Source: Hygrophila difformis (taxonomy: Eukaryota; Streptophyta; Magnoliopsida; Lamiales; Acanthaceae). Taken from it: 64,000 nucleotides of DNA. The notes beneath the pieces were generated by a model. It ran no database searches. It saw only the letters and a list, made by a program, of their open reading frames with translations, and was not told the origin of the DNA. Shown here piece after piece: positions 46,410 through 56,767 of this stretch. The stretch lies in NCBI GenBank assembly GCA_030278955.1, contig JAOANR010000014.1, forward strand, positions 27,665,453 to 27,729,452, read 5' to 3'. Position 1 is the first letter of the stretch. Every line of letters begins with the position of its first letter. Both the position numbers and the translations under genes were made by a program.

Positions 46410-47979
46410 ATGGTGCGCCTCAGCAACAACCTACTCGGGATTCTCAACATCGTCACGCTCGTGCTCTCCATTCCCATCATCGCCGCCGGTATTTGGCTCT
46501 CCAAGCAGGCCTCCACCGACTGCGAGCGCTTTCTCGACACCCCCCTCATCGTTCTCGGCGTCTTCATCTTCGTCGTCTCCGTGGCCGGTCTGGTCGGCTC
46601 CTGCTGCCGTTTCTCCTTGCTCCTCTGGCTCTACCTCTTCGTCATGTTTCTCCTCATCCTCATCCTGATTGCTTTCACTGTATTTGCTTTTGTCGTAACC
46701 AATAAGGGCGCCGGCGAGGCCATCTCCGGCCGGGGATACAAGGAGTACCGCCTTGGCGATTACTCCCACTGGTTGCAGAAACGGGTGAACAAACACTGGA
46801 ACAAAATCAGCAGTTGCTTGATGGCCTCCAATATCTGTCATAGCTTGCTCGAAGACCAATCCACTCCCGCTCAGGATTTCTTCCGACGACATCTTTCATC
46901 CCTTCAGGTATATACTCAAATGGGTTGTTGTTGAAAATGGGTTCCATATTGATAAAATTGCAATCTTTATTGTGTGTTTCCCTTTTAAGGTCTTCAAAAT
47001 TCTATCATTCTGCAGTAAAAATGATTGATTCTCTCGTTTCAGTTGGGTTGCTGCAAGCGATCGAAAGAGTGCAACTTTGCCATCTTTATTGAAAATGGGC
47101 TGTTGAAAATGAGTTTTGTATTGTTGAAAAATGCAATCTTAATTGTTCTTTGAGCCAATAATAAAGCTATATATAATGATGTCAATGATAGTGGGTAATT
47201 GGATACTTCCTTTTCTGGTCTTGCAAAGGGTATCCATCCTTTTTGCTGTAAAATTGATTGACTCTCTCGTTTCAGTCAGGTCACTGCAAGCGATCGGAAA
47301 GAGTACAACTTTACAATCTTTTTTGAAAATGTGTTGTTGAAAATGAGTTGTGTATTGTTGAAAAATGCGATCTTTATTGTTCAATCAGTAGTGGATAATT
47401 GGATACTTCCTTTTTCTGGTCTTGCAAATGCTATCCATCCTTTTTGCTTTAAAAATGATTGATTCTCTCGTTACAGTCAGGTCGCTGCAAACGATCGACA
47501 GAGTGCAACTTTGCAATCTTTATTGAGAAGGGTTGTTGAAAAGGAGTTTGTGTATTGTTAAAAATTCAATCTTTATTGTTCAATCAGCAGTGGATAATTG
47601 GATACTTCCCTTGCAAAGGCTATCGGCTATCCATCCTTTTTTTGCTGTAAAATTGATTGAATTTCTCTGTTTTTTTTTTCAGTCGGGTTGTTGCAAGCCA
47701 TCAAATGACTGCAACTTTGCATACGTGAGCTCGACGAACTGGACGCAGACGGCGCAATCGAACACGCGGGATAATCCGGACTGTGGGAGGTGGAGCAATG
47801 ATCCGAATGTGCTGTGCTACAGGTGCGACGCGTGCAAGGCCGGGCTGTTGGATAACATAAGGAGCGACTGGAGGAGGGTGGCTGTGGTCAATATCGTATT
47901 CCTTGTGTTCCTCATAATTGTCTACACTGTGGGCTGCTGTGCTTTCAGGAACAACAGGAAGGACAGTAGCTGGAGATGA
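46410..47979 (+). CDS. Tetraspanin, TET8-like (two exons)
   Basis: Exon 1 is 46410-46907 (166 codons, GT donor after CTTCAG); exon 2 is 47683-47979 (98 codons plus TGA), phase 0, giving 264 residues. The start [10 protein letters not shown] matches the family start. Four membrane segments lie near residues 8-28, 44-65, 70-98 and 235-257. The large extracellular loop has [20 protein letters not shown] and the family GCCK motif at about 168-171 ([12 protein letters not shown]), plus further paired cysteines. The tail is [14 protein letters not shown]. Plant tetraspanins organise membrane microdomains, and TET8-type members mark extracellular vesicles. No break is seen and the length is close to known TET8 proteins (about 270). 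The upstream CT-rich stretch (46250-46380) looks like a 5' UTR. The intron is unusual and has its own entry. Confidence 0.93.
46908..47682 (+). repeat. Tetraspanin intron with three decoy copies of the acceptor and exon-2 start
   Basis: The real acceptor ends at 47682. Similar acceptors end at 47042, 47275 and 47476 (spacing 233, 201 and 206 bp). Each is preceded by TTGATT-type branch sequence and TCTCTCGTT(T/A)CAG, and followed by about 45 bp resembling the exon-2 start, e.g. TTGGGTTGCTGCAAGCGATC at the first and TCAGGTCGCTGCAAACGATC at the third. Spacers share TGTTGAAAATGAGTT and GATAATTGGATACTTCC. Use of the first decoy would read [13 protein letters not shown] before a stop about 25 codons on. 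Confidence 0.88.
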
Positions 47980-48789
47980 TCCCGCCCTGTAGTATGGTAT
48001 CTATGTATTAACTGTTTAATGATTTTCTAATTTTCAGGCTAATTTAGATTTAAGGGAGTAATTAGTGAATGATTAGTGCCTTACGTAGTTAATCACTATT
48101 TCCGGCTTCTTTTTATTTTACTGTTGTCACGCAATTGAAATGGAGTACGTATAATATTATTATGGTATTGTGATTTGTGCGTGTGTATATATGTATTGAA
48201 TATTTGGATGGGTGTTCATGTTTACTGTAGGGATTTTTCAGATATCTTTTACTGGCGAACAGACATTCATGTTTAATGTAGGGATTTTTCAGATATCTTA
48301 TCTTACTGACGAACAGACCATTTTTGTCATTTTCTTGGTTAATAATCTAACATTTAAAAATATATCAAATATATGTACAATAAAAAATTATGTAAAATAT
48401 ACTACATATTCTAAAATTACATAATTATACTATTTTAATAAGATCCAACGCTATTATTTTTTTAAAATATATACTTGCAATAACATTGAGTCAAAGTTGA
48501 ATAATGAACTGTGTCAAAAGGCCAAACAGGACGCATTAACTGGGATGGGAAGTAGTAAAGATTATAAAAATATAATATTTTAAAATTACATAATTTATAC
48601 TCTCTGATCCCTCCAGTTAATGTGTCTAGTTTGACTTGACTCAGTTGATATTGTTCAATGTTTAGCCTTGACTCAATTGATACTGTTTAATATTTAGCAT
48701 TGACTCAATTTTTTTGTACCTATATATTTCAAAAAAATAGTCGAGTTGTGCCTTGTTAGATTTATATGATTTTGTAATTTTAGAATATA
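47980..48789. other. Tetraspanin 3' flank, with a 51-bp direct duplication
   Basis: Probable 3' UTR and spacer. 48217-48321 holds two copies of CATGTTTA(C/A)TGTAGGGATTT plus TTCAGATATCTT and GCGAACAGAC-like sequence. One-ended MITE-like sequence follows at about 48600-48780. No gene is seen. Confidence 0.6.
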
Positions 48790-49081
48790 CTCCCTCCATC
48801 CCACCAAATGTATCTTGTTTGACTTTTTGACACTGTTTATTATTCAGGATTTGACTCAACTTTATTGTAAGTATATATTTGGAAAAACAATAGTCGAGTT
48901 GAATCTTTTGTTAGAATCGAATGATCATGTAATTTCATAATCTATATTTTACATAATTTTTCATCGTACATATTTTGAGATATTAACGATTGAAAAAATA
49001 TATTGGATTTCTGTGGAGCAGGAAGAATATATTTTACATAATTAAATGTATTAGAGTGTTTAGTTAGATGGGCGGAGGGAG
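48790..49081. mobile_element. Stowaway-type MITE
   Basis: 292 bp between TA dinucleotides. Ends CTCCCTCCATCCCACC and, reversed, CTCCCTCCGCCCATCTAAC. The interior has GTTTGACTTTTTGACACTGT. Confidence 0.88.
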
Positions 49082-49611
49082 TATATACTAATAATTTTTT
49101 TATAAAGAGTTAATGAGTTAAAATAAATATCATTTCCATCAGCAAGTCTTCAAATTTAAAAGATTTAAATCCAAAATATTATTTAATAATTATTGAAAAA
49201 TAAGAATTCCTATAGTAGTCCAGTCTTGGGATTTCTAATTTTTTCCTCTCTCAAGTTTAAATTGTAATCGAACCTTAAAATTTTATTCAAGTGGTTAAAA
49301 TCCATAGGCATAAAATATCTGTGGTGGCGACAAGTGGTCTCTTAATGCGGTTGGTGGCTTATAACTTATTTGTTGTTTCTGTGATCCGAGTTGTCACGCA
49401 CGTGGCCACTTGTTATTCGGATACTCGGATATGGATATACACGTTTAAAAGCTTTAAAGTTTAAACAGCTTCCCAAAAAAAAAAGCTTTAAACAAATACA
49501 AATCTGCTACTCATTTATAAAATGCAGTAGTTCACAAAATTTCATTTGATTATATTTTTTATTTCATAATTATAACAAAAAATTTGAGTCAAAATTAAAT
49601 AGTGAATAATA
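49082..49611. other. AT-rich spacer
   Basis: No gene, repeat or RNA feature recognised. Confidence 0.4.
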
Positions 49612-50051
49612 CTCTCCCTGTCTCGATAATTATGGTCACTTTTTAGGCACGAGAATTTAGGTAGTGGTATTTAGTAGTTAAGGTTTTTATGATTAAATTT
49701 GGCTAATTCATCCATCCAATTTATAATGGTTAAATTTGACTTTTGACACTATTTATTGCTTAACTTTGACTCAATATTATCATAATGATGTAAGAAGAGA
49801 AAAATAATCATGTGTGATCTTATTTGAATTGTCTAATCGTATAGTTTTAGAATATATATTTTATATAATTTTTACATACACATTTTGAGATATTAATAGT
49901 TAAACAATTGTATTGGAATCTGTGCAGAAAGTACAATTATTATTATTGTGGAGTTTTTAATCATACTTATATTAGTCTAGTTTGACAACCAAAAAAAAGT
50001 GACCAAAATTAATGGGACGTAATAAAAAGCGCAATGTAGAGATGGAGGAAG
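49612..50051. mobile_element. MITE with a second MITE-like segment inside
   Basis: Ends CTCTCCCTGTCTCGATAATT and, reversed, CTTCCTCCATCTCTACATTG, between TA dinucleotides. ATTATGGTCACTTTTT and its complement AAAAAGTGACCAAAATTAAT lie further in. The middle (about 49710-49965) resembles the interiors of the other MITEs (AAATTTGACTTTTGACACTA), suggesting nesting. Confidence 0.65.
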
Positions 50052-50538
50052 TATATTCCTAGGCCAAGTCGTCATTGATTTCCAATTTTTGAGTTGGAGT
50101 TTAATTTTCTATGTGTTCTTTGTTCTTTTCATTTGTATATTTATAAGTTGTGTACGATGGGCTCACATCAGTCATATTCTAGTTTATATAAATTCTTCAG
50201 CTAAAAAAATACTATGGTCTAGTTATACACACTGCTCTAAAGTGATCTCAGCTCTTAAGTATAACATCATAATATAAAGTATGTAATATTGTGACTTGTG
50301 AGTGAAGCCCCACTCCAAACTGGTAATGCAACCCAGCTGTTCCACACGATTAATATATACATATGCATCCAAATTAAATAGAAATATGGTCCTTTTCATA
50401 CATTTGTATTCAACAGCGATGAGGTATAAACATTAAACAATAAAGAAAGGTGGTAAAGTGAAGGATTATATTCCACCGGTCTGAATCTGATGATGATCTT
50501 CATCTATCCAATTAATTCAAATATTGGGAATTATGGGG

Positions 50539-50733
50539 ATGAGAACATGGCCAAGTGGTCAAGTTCTCTGACTCCAACTTGAAGGTTGAAAATTCGATTT
50601 CCCACCCGGACCCCTATCCCTCCTATTTATTTCCTTTATAATTTGTGTGTTAAGGGCTCCCACCACTAATTTTCTAGCTTGTATTAATTTGTGTGTTATG
50701 GGCTCCCACTACTAATTTCCTAGCTTGTATAGA
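50539..50733 (+). mobile_element. tRNA-derived SINE
   Basis: A-box-like ATGGCCAAGTGGTCAAG and B-box-like GGTTGAAAATTCGATTTCCC spaced as in a tRNA gene, then CCCGGACCCCTATCCCTCC. The tail has a 46-bp tandem duplication (AATTTGTGTGTTAAGGGCTC and its near copy). No cloverleaf is intact. A relative lies at 53283-53407. Confidence 0.75.
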
Positions 50734-50740
50734 TTGACCT

Positions 50741-52035
50741 GGGAAAAATTCCCGCAAACGTCCTTTTTCTCTTCATTTTTACTTAATCAGTCCTCTTCGA
50801 ATCTTTTGCTCCTATTAGTCTGCTTCATTTGCTAATTAAAACCAAATCCGTCATAAATTCACTAATCCAAGTCAATTAGTGTTTTAATCAGAGAAATTAC
50901 CAAAAATGTCTTTTTTCTTGTCGTCTTGTCCGAATCCGTCCGCCACAATCCTTGCAAATTGGCTCCAACTATTATGAGCATTGCATTAAATATATTATAC
51001 TTTTGTGCATTATTATATATATATATATTTTGTTTCTACGGTCTATAACTTTACATTATACTGTCAAAAATACAAGTAAGTTGTTTTCAATGCATATCAT
51101 ATTCTCTTGTCAAACATGAATACACCTAAAAGATGCATTACATATTCTCATTATAATGCCATCAAATATTAGATTCGAAATTACATATTTTTACGACGTC
51201 TTCCTTAAAAAAATTGAACATATAACAATTGACATAACCAATGAGGATTCAATAGCAAACTAGTGGAGTAGTCATACAGGCAAAGAAGAAATTGGTATGG
51301 AAATTGTCAATGTGAAAGAGACATTTCAGAGAGCAAATAAATTTGTGGAGCATTCAAATGTTGAAAGAAATGAAGTGGGCAGAGGTCGGATGCTTATTTG
51401 CTTGAAGTTGATTATTGTCATTTTTTGTATTATTGAAATAAAGTATAATTTCCAACATCTTGGCTTGTCATCCGGATTCCAACATGGTTAATTTTTTTTA
51501 AAGTAGCAACGAGGTTGTGATTAGTAAGAGTAGTAATGAGTAAGATTTAGTGTCATTGGTTTTGTCATGCATTTTTATTTTGAAGGAAGATACCGAAGGA
51601 ATATTTAATTTCAAACCCCAATGTTTGATAGTATTGTAATGAGAATATGAAATACATCTAATTAGGTTTCTTCATATTTGACATTCAAATATGATATATA
51701 TTAAAAACATCTTATCTTGTATTTGTAACAATATAATGTAAACTGTAAAAACAAAAAATTAAATAAAAATAAAATAAAATATAATGCACAAAAGTAGAAT
51801 ATATTTAAGGTAATTGTCACAAAAGTCGGAGCAAATTATTTGCAAGGGTTGTAGCGGACGGATTCGGACAAGAAGACAATAAAAAAGACGTTTTTGGCAA
51901 TTTTTCCAATTAAAATACTAATTAATTTTTCCAATTAAAATACAAGAGTTTAGAATGAATTTGATTTTAATTAGGAAACGAAAGGACTAATTGGATAAAA
52001 ATGATAAGAAAAAGGATGTTTGTGTCAATTTCTCC
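50741..52035. mobile_element. MULE-like element with long terminal inverted repeats
   Basis: 1295 bp. About 240 bp at the left (50741-50980) is inverted at the right (about 51800-52035). Outer ends are GGGAAAAATTCCCGCAAACG and GGAGAAATTGACACAAACAT. Inner parts share TTGTCCGAATCCGTCCGC. Flanks GATTGACCT (50732-50740) and GATTGACCA (52036-52044) form a 9-bp duplication with one mismatch, the size typical of Mutator-like elements. No transposase is seen. The middle has a 64-codon frame (51297-51491) of unknown nature. Confidence 0.85.
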
Positions 52036-52109
52036 GATTGACCAGTGCAATTAAAAAAAAAAAGTTTTATTAATTTCATGGCCTATGGGTTTTTAAAAGA
52101 GCCCAATGA

Positions 52110-52111
52110 TA

Positions 52112-52192
<81 letters not shown>
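52110..52192. repeat. (AAT)n microsatellite
   Basis: About 25 uninterrupted AAT units. Confidence 0.95.
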
Positions 52193-52193
<1 letters not shown>

Positions 52194-52331
52194 GATATTG
52201 TGTACCAAAATATTTTATGGGCTAAACCAAAAAAAAAAGAAATAAAGAAACATTAATAAAAGAAAAAGTTAAATTGAGCAAAAAAAAAAAAAAAAAAAGA
52301 ATGGCCTAGTCAAATAGGCTAACAATCATCA

Positions 52332-52500
52332 AACGCAGTTGGCCTGAGTGGTATGGGGCTCTGGTAGCTTAAACAAAGGTCTCGGGTTCGAGCCTTTGTG
52401 TATGCAGAATTCTGCTTTGGGAGGGCAACCCTTCAATGCCCACCAGATCCTCAAGGGATTAGTCTTGGGTCCAATGTGGCCTGAGAATACCCGGTATAAG
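52332..52500 (+). mobile_element. tRNA-derived SINE, first of a tandem pair
   Basis: A box in GTTGGCCTGAGTGGTATGGG, B box GGTCTCGGGTTCGAGCC, then GCAGAATTCTGCTTTGGGAG and CACCAGATCCTCAAGGGATT. The B box is a near-perfect Pol III match. Confidence 0.8.
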
Positions 52501-52527
52501 CCAAAAACAATACGCTAACAATTTTCT

Positions 52528-52694
52528 AACGCAGTTGACCTGAATGGTATGGGGCTCTGGTAGCTTGAGTAAAGATCTCGGGTTCGAGCCTTTATATATG
52601 CAGAATTCTGCTTTGGGAGAGGTAAACCCTTAAATGCACACCAGATCCTCAAATGATTAGTCTTGGGTTTAATATGCCTGAGGATACCCAGTAA
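52528..52694 (+). mobile_element. tRNA-derived SINE, second of a tandem pair
   Basis: Same layout as the copy at 52332, about 88 percent alike by eye (GATCTCGGGTTCGAGCC B box). The repeated unit includes the upstream GCTAACAAT phrase, period about 196 bp, so the pair arose by duplication or repeated insertion at one site. Confidence 0.8.
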
Positions 52695-52820
52695 TTCTAA
52701 AAAAAATACGCTAAAGATTAAAAAAATTATTAATTATCGAGTAATACTACTAGAAAAATTCAGAAATCGATCGCTAAAATTGTGGTCAACGAATTTGGGT
52801 TGCTAATCTCTATAATGATA

Positions 52821-53070
52821 CTTCTTCCATTTCTTTTTAAGTGTACTTTTTTTACTGTTCATTATAGCACTTTAACTTCTACTTTTGTCATAGTTATATA
52901 AGAAAAAATATAGCCAATTGACATTTTGTTAAATTCGTCTCATTTTGTAGCTTTTACATATCAAGTTTTTAGAATTTTTACTTGTATCGAATTTGAGTTA
53001 TAAATAGTTTAAAATGTGCATTGACATACACGTAAATGACAAATATTACACTTAAAAAAAAAAGAGGAAG
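52821..53070. mobile_element. Stowaway-type MITE
   Basis: 250 bp between TA dinucleotides. Ends CTTCTTCCATTTCTTTTTAA and, reversed, CTTCCTCTTTTTTTTTTAAG, with GTGTA following on both sides. Confidence 0.8.
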
Positions 53071-53282
53071 TATAATTTTATCAAATTCTCAATAGCTAAA
53101 ATAGAAAGTTTATTGTTGTTTAAAAAAAATAAAAAATCCCTACATAATGTAAGAACTTTATTTAAAAAATTTGTCTTCGGATACGTATATGAAACTCTTT
53201 TTATAATAAAATTCTTGAATATTGTATATTTTTATTTTGAATATTGTATAGTAATACAATCAACCACAATATATTCTTAGGG

Positions 53283-53407
53283 ATTGAGACTTATCCTAGT
53301 AGTCAAGTCGTCGGACTCAGTTCGGGGTTCGATTCCCCGCCCGGCCCCTATCCCTCCCTTTTATCCATTTGTAATTTGTGTGGCATAGACTCTCACCTTT
53401 ATTCCCC
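53283..53407 (+). mobile_element. tRNA-derived SINE, 3' part cut by C2
   Basis: A-box-like CCTAGTAGTCAAGTCGTCGG and B box GGGGTTCGATTCCCCGCC, then CCCCTATCCCTCC as in the SINE at 50539. It ends where the C2 LTR starts. Confidence 0.75.
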
Positions 53408-53430
53408 TGTTGGGGCCACAAGAAGTAGTG
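53408..53430 (+). repeat. C2 5' LTR, first 23 bp
   Basis: TGTTGGGGCCACAAGAAGTA plus GTG; it continues at 56088 after D2. It matches 16658-16680. Confidence 0.9.
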
Positions 53431-56082
53431 TGTAACACCCCGGTTTTTGGTCACCCAGGTCGGGGTGTCACCGCCACACCTCTCTAGCAAGACACGGTTT
53501 CTCCGAGCTCACTAAAGAGATGCAAGGCTATGGTTTTTTTTCAGAATTTAAAACATTCAAACAGCCCATTTATATATAATTTGAAAATAATATCATTACA
53601 GTTGCAGCGGAAAATAATATCTACATAAGTATAATGCAGCGGAATTTAAATATAGCCAACACGGCCAGAATTACGGGTTAAACAGGCCCGTTCATGCAAT
53701 TTCTAGTCTAACGTAACATTTACAATTAAAGCATTTCCCCAAAATTCCCATGAATGCATATGATGATGCATATTCTTCAGCTCTGAAAGAAACAGGAAAA
53801 AAAATACGGTTTTGGTCAGCACTACGTGCTGAGTAAGTTAACACATACAAGATTATGAGGTTTCAAAGCCTTTATTTAAATTTAATGAAAACATGTGCAT
53901 AATTTAAATAATTCATGTAATCGCATAATTTAGAAGTATGGATTCATAAGATCATCATATAGCTTGAAACGTAATTAAATAAGTGGCCATAAATCTAACA
54001 GCACAATTTAATACAGATTTAATTTGGAATTCTCACAACTCCTCGTTTCATATCTTTTACAGATCACCACCGCTAGGGCTCTTATGTCCGCCAGCCTTAC
54101 GCCTGGGCTCTTATGTCCACAGGTATCATGGTCGATCTTTTAGTTAGAGTTAATCCGTCCGCTAGCCATACGATCAGTGTTTCGCTAGGGCTCTTACGTC
54201 AACCTAGACATACACTTGGGCTCTTATGTCCCAAGCCGCAGAGAACATTGACAGTATCTAGCTTAGTCATAACCCGCAATATTTTAATCTTCTCGTTTCG
54301 CGTATCGTATTTCAAAGTATTTCTATCCGTTTCAACCTCAAGGGTTAATTTCACCGTTTCAACAAGATTTCAAGTTTTGACTCGGTCCACCACAGTTTAC
54401 TCTAAAATTCGTTAAAAATCAGATTTAATTTCAAAAATTCTGAAATTTTACCACTGACTCAGAAACATCGAGATCTACAACTTTCGTGTTTTAACTTTTT
54501 CAATCCGAGATACCTAAATAGGTCAAAAACACTAATTTTCACAGAAGTACTGTTCTGTCCGAATTTCATATAACTCAGTTTAAAGATTTCGAATTCTACC
54601 ATTGCAATTCAACTCCAAATTTGATGAAATTTTGCAGAGATCTTCTTAAGACAATTATCTACAACTTTCATGTTCGGCTAAAGATCTAATTCGGCCTAGA
54701 ACCCTAGTCAAAAACGTCAACAAGTTCGAATCTATGTTCTGTCCGGTATTCAAGATCCGATTTCAAACCAGTTCGGTTTGGGGTGGATTTCATATATCAA
54801 ATCATCACGAAAAATTCTGAAATTTTACGGAGGTATTCATAACGTATAGATCTACAACTCTTATGTTCAACGCCAAGCCTAGATCGGTCTAGATCTAAGG
54901 TAGAAATCACCAACAAGTTCGAATAAAGAATCTATCATCGTTTCAAGATCTAAATCTAAGCAGGTCTGTTCGTTTACGATCAGTTTCGGATGTCAAAACA
55001 CGACGAAAAATTATGAAATTTTTACAGGAGCTAGATCAGTGTCTTAGGGATGTTTTTCGTGTTTTAAGTTTTGTCGTTTGAATGCTTTAAGGGGTTCGAA
55101 TAAATTCAACAAAAATACTGCGCCGGTGTAGACAGATTTTAGATAGGGTTCCATTACATCTATATGTTCGAATCTTTTAACGACCCAAAAACCAAAGTAA
55201 GCGTTAACTTACAGATTGTTGAGCGTCCGGGATCTTCGATTCGGAGGCGTGGCTTCCCGTCCTCCGTTTATCCTCTCCGTTTGTCGGGTCCTTCGCTCTC
55301 GATTTGGATCGGGGGTTTAGAATAGGAAAAAGGATGAGGTTAGGATTCGTTTTCGAATCAAGAATGTATAGAGGAATAGATCGGATCTTACCAAGGCGAT
55401 AGGAGACCCAATTTCGTCCAAGTCAGTCCTTCCTCTCGGTGTTGTGCCTCCGACGACTTCGGGATTAGGGTTTCGACGTATAGAAAGATGTAGGGTTTCG
55501 TAAAATGTATTCGGAGCTCCTAGGTGGTCTTATTTATAGATATCTAAGACCTAGGGCGTCCAAAATCTGACCCCAAGGGTCTTGGGTCGAGAGATGTTCA
55601 ACCGAAAGTCGAAAAATCCGCGTTCGGGCGAGAAAATCTCGCTTGGTTTGTTGCTGCCAGAGTGGCGCGGTCGTGGCGCGGTCTAAGGCCATCAACCGCG
55701 CGGCCAGCGCGCCACTCACGCCTGGACTCCGGTCCGGGCGGGTCGTGCGATCCGTCGCGCTTTTCCTCCTCTCTTTCGGACTTCTATCCCTCTATGTTCC
55801 CAGATTCCAATTTCCGGGGTATCTTCGGGCTCCGATTTCCTATCCTAATTTTATTCGGATCTAAATTTACATTTGGACTCGGGTTATTGAGTCCATCGGT
55901 GTTGGGTTTCCGTGTAACCATTTATTCGATTAAATTGTCTTCGGCTTCCCGGGTTCTCGAAATCTTGATTCATTTTTAATTTAAATTCCATTTCTCGTCT
56001 TTTATGCTTCCTTATCCATTTATCATGTTTATTATATTTATTTATTTATTTATTTTATGTTGCAAATTTCTCGGGTATTACA
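53431..56082 (-). mobile_element. Family D copy D2: solo LTR inside the C2 LTR
   Basis: TGTAACACCCCGG ... GGGTATTACA, 2652 bp, flanked by perfect 5-bp duplications TAGTG (53426-53430 and 56083-56087). No internal sequence, so it arose by recombination between two LTRs. It is diverged from D1. The variable block (about 54068-54235) holds a different repeat, GGGCTCTTATGTCC about four times. TATA-like sequence lies on the minus strand at 55538-55531. The hairpin TCAGCAC-TAC-GTGCTGA is kept near 53816. Confidence 0.93.
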
Positions 56083-56087
56083 TAGTG

Positions 56088-56743
56088 GGCCGCAAAAAGG
56101 TAATTGGGCCATACAATATGGGCCGAAGAAGGATTTCTAAGAAGAGTTGGGCTTAAAATCGATTGAGCCGAGAGACTAAAAGAGAACGATCCAAAACAGA
56201 TGAAGAAGCCCGAATGGAGGAAGACTTCAGAGGGAAGAGATTTCGGCCGAAATAAAGCTGAATCAGCCGATAGGAAGGAGATGAAAATCGGCTCAAGGGA
56301 ATCGGCCGGAGGAGCGGTTACCAAGCTCCGGCTATAAATAGGGGATGCCATGCACAAAATCGAGGAGATCAATCCAACCCCCAAATTCCTTTATCAAATT
56401 TAATTCTTTGTATCTTTACTGCTTTCTTTACAGCTTTCTTTTACAGTTTTCCTTAGACTCTAGCTTAGCTTGTAGCGGTTACTTTCCAAGTCCATCGTTG
56501 TTTCTCAACAACTGGTAGTTTGGTTCCTTTTTCCGGTGAATTCGCTGTTGTTTCTTAACAACTGGTAGATTCTCCATTGTATCAAGTTTGTCATTATAAA
56601 TTCAGAGAATATTCAGTCAAGTTTGGGCATTATTAGTCAAGTTTGGGCGCATTATTGTTAATCCGGACCCGTAATCGGTTTGATCCTTTTCGGATAGCCT
56701 CCCTTGAGGAGAAAAAGGTCCTTGGCTCATCACCAGCCAAACA
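56088..56743 (+). repeat. C2 5' LTR, remaining part
   Basis: From GGCCGCAAAAAGGTAATTGG to CACCAGCCAAACA. TATA box TATAAATAG at 56333-56341. It aligns with 16681-17330. Without D2 the LTR is about 679 bp. Confidence 0.9.
56333..56341 (+). promoter_or_regulatory. TATA box of the C2 LTR
   Basis: TATAAATAG in CTCCGGCTATAAATAGGGG, the same context as C1. D2 lies upstream of it, between the first 23 bp of U3 and the rest. Confidence 0.75.
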
Positions 56744-56744
56744 G

Positions 56745-56760
56745 TGGCACCCTCAGTGGG
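56745..56760 (+). promoter_or_regulatory. Primer-binding site candidate of C2
   Basis: TGGCACCCTCAGTGGG one base after the LTR end. It starts TGG as required for pairing with a tRNA CCA end. I cannot name the tRNA with confidence. Confidence 0.6.
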
Positions 56761-56767
56761 AAGAGAA

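Noticed and set aside
46431..46892. 153-codon minus-strand frame opposite tetraspanin exon 1
   Set aside because: Asp/Glu/Gly-rich shadow of the hydrophobic coding exon; no signal for transcription.
50545..50610. Possible tRNA gene
   Set aside because: A and B boxes are present, but acceptor and anticodon stems do not pair; the longer conserved tail makes it a SINE. The same holds for 52332-52400, 52528-52600 and 53283-53345.
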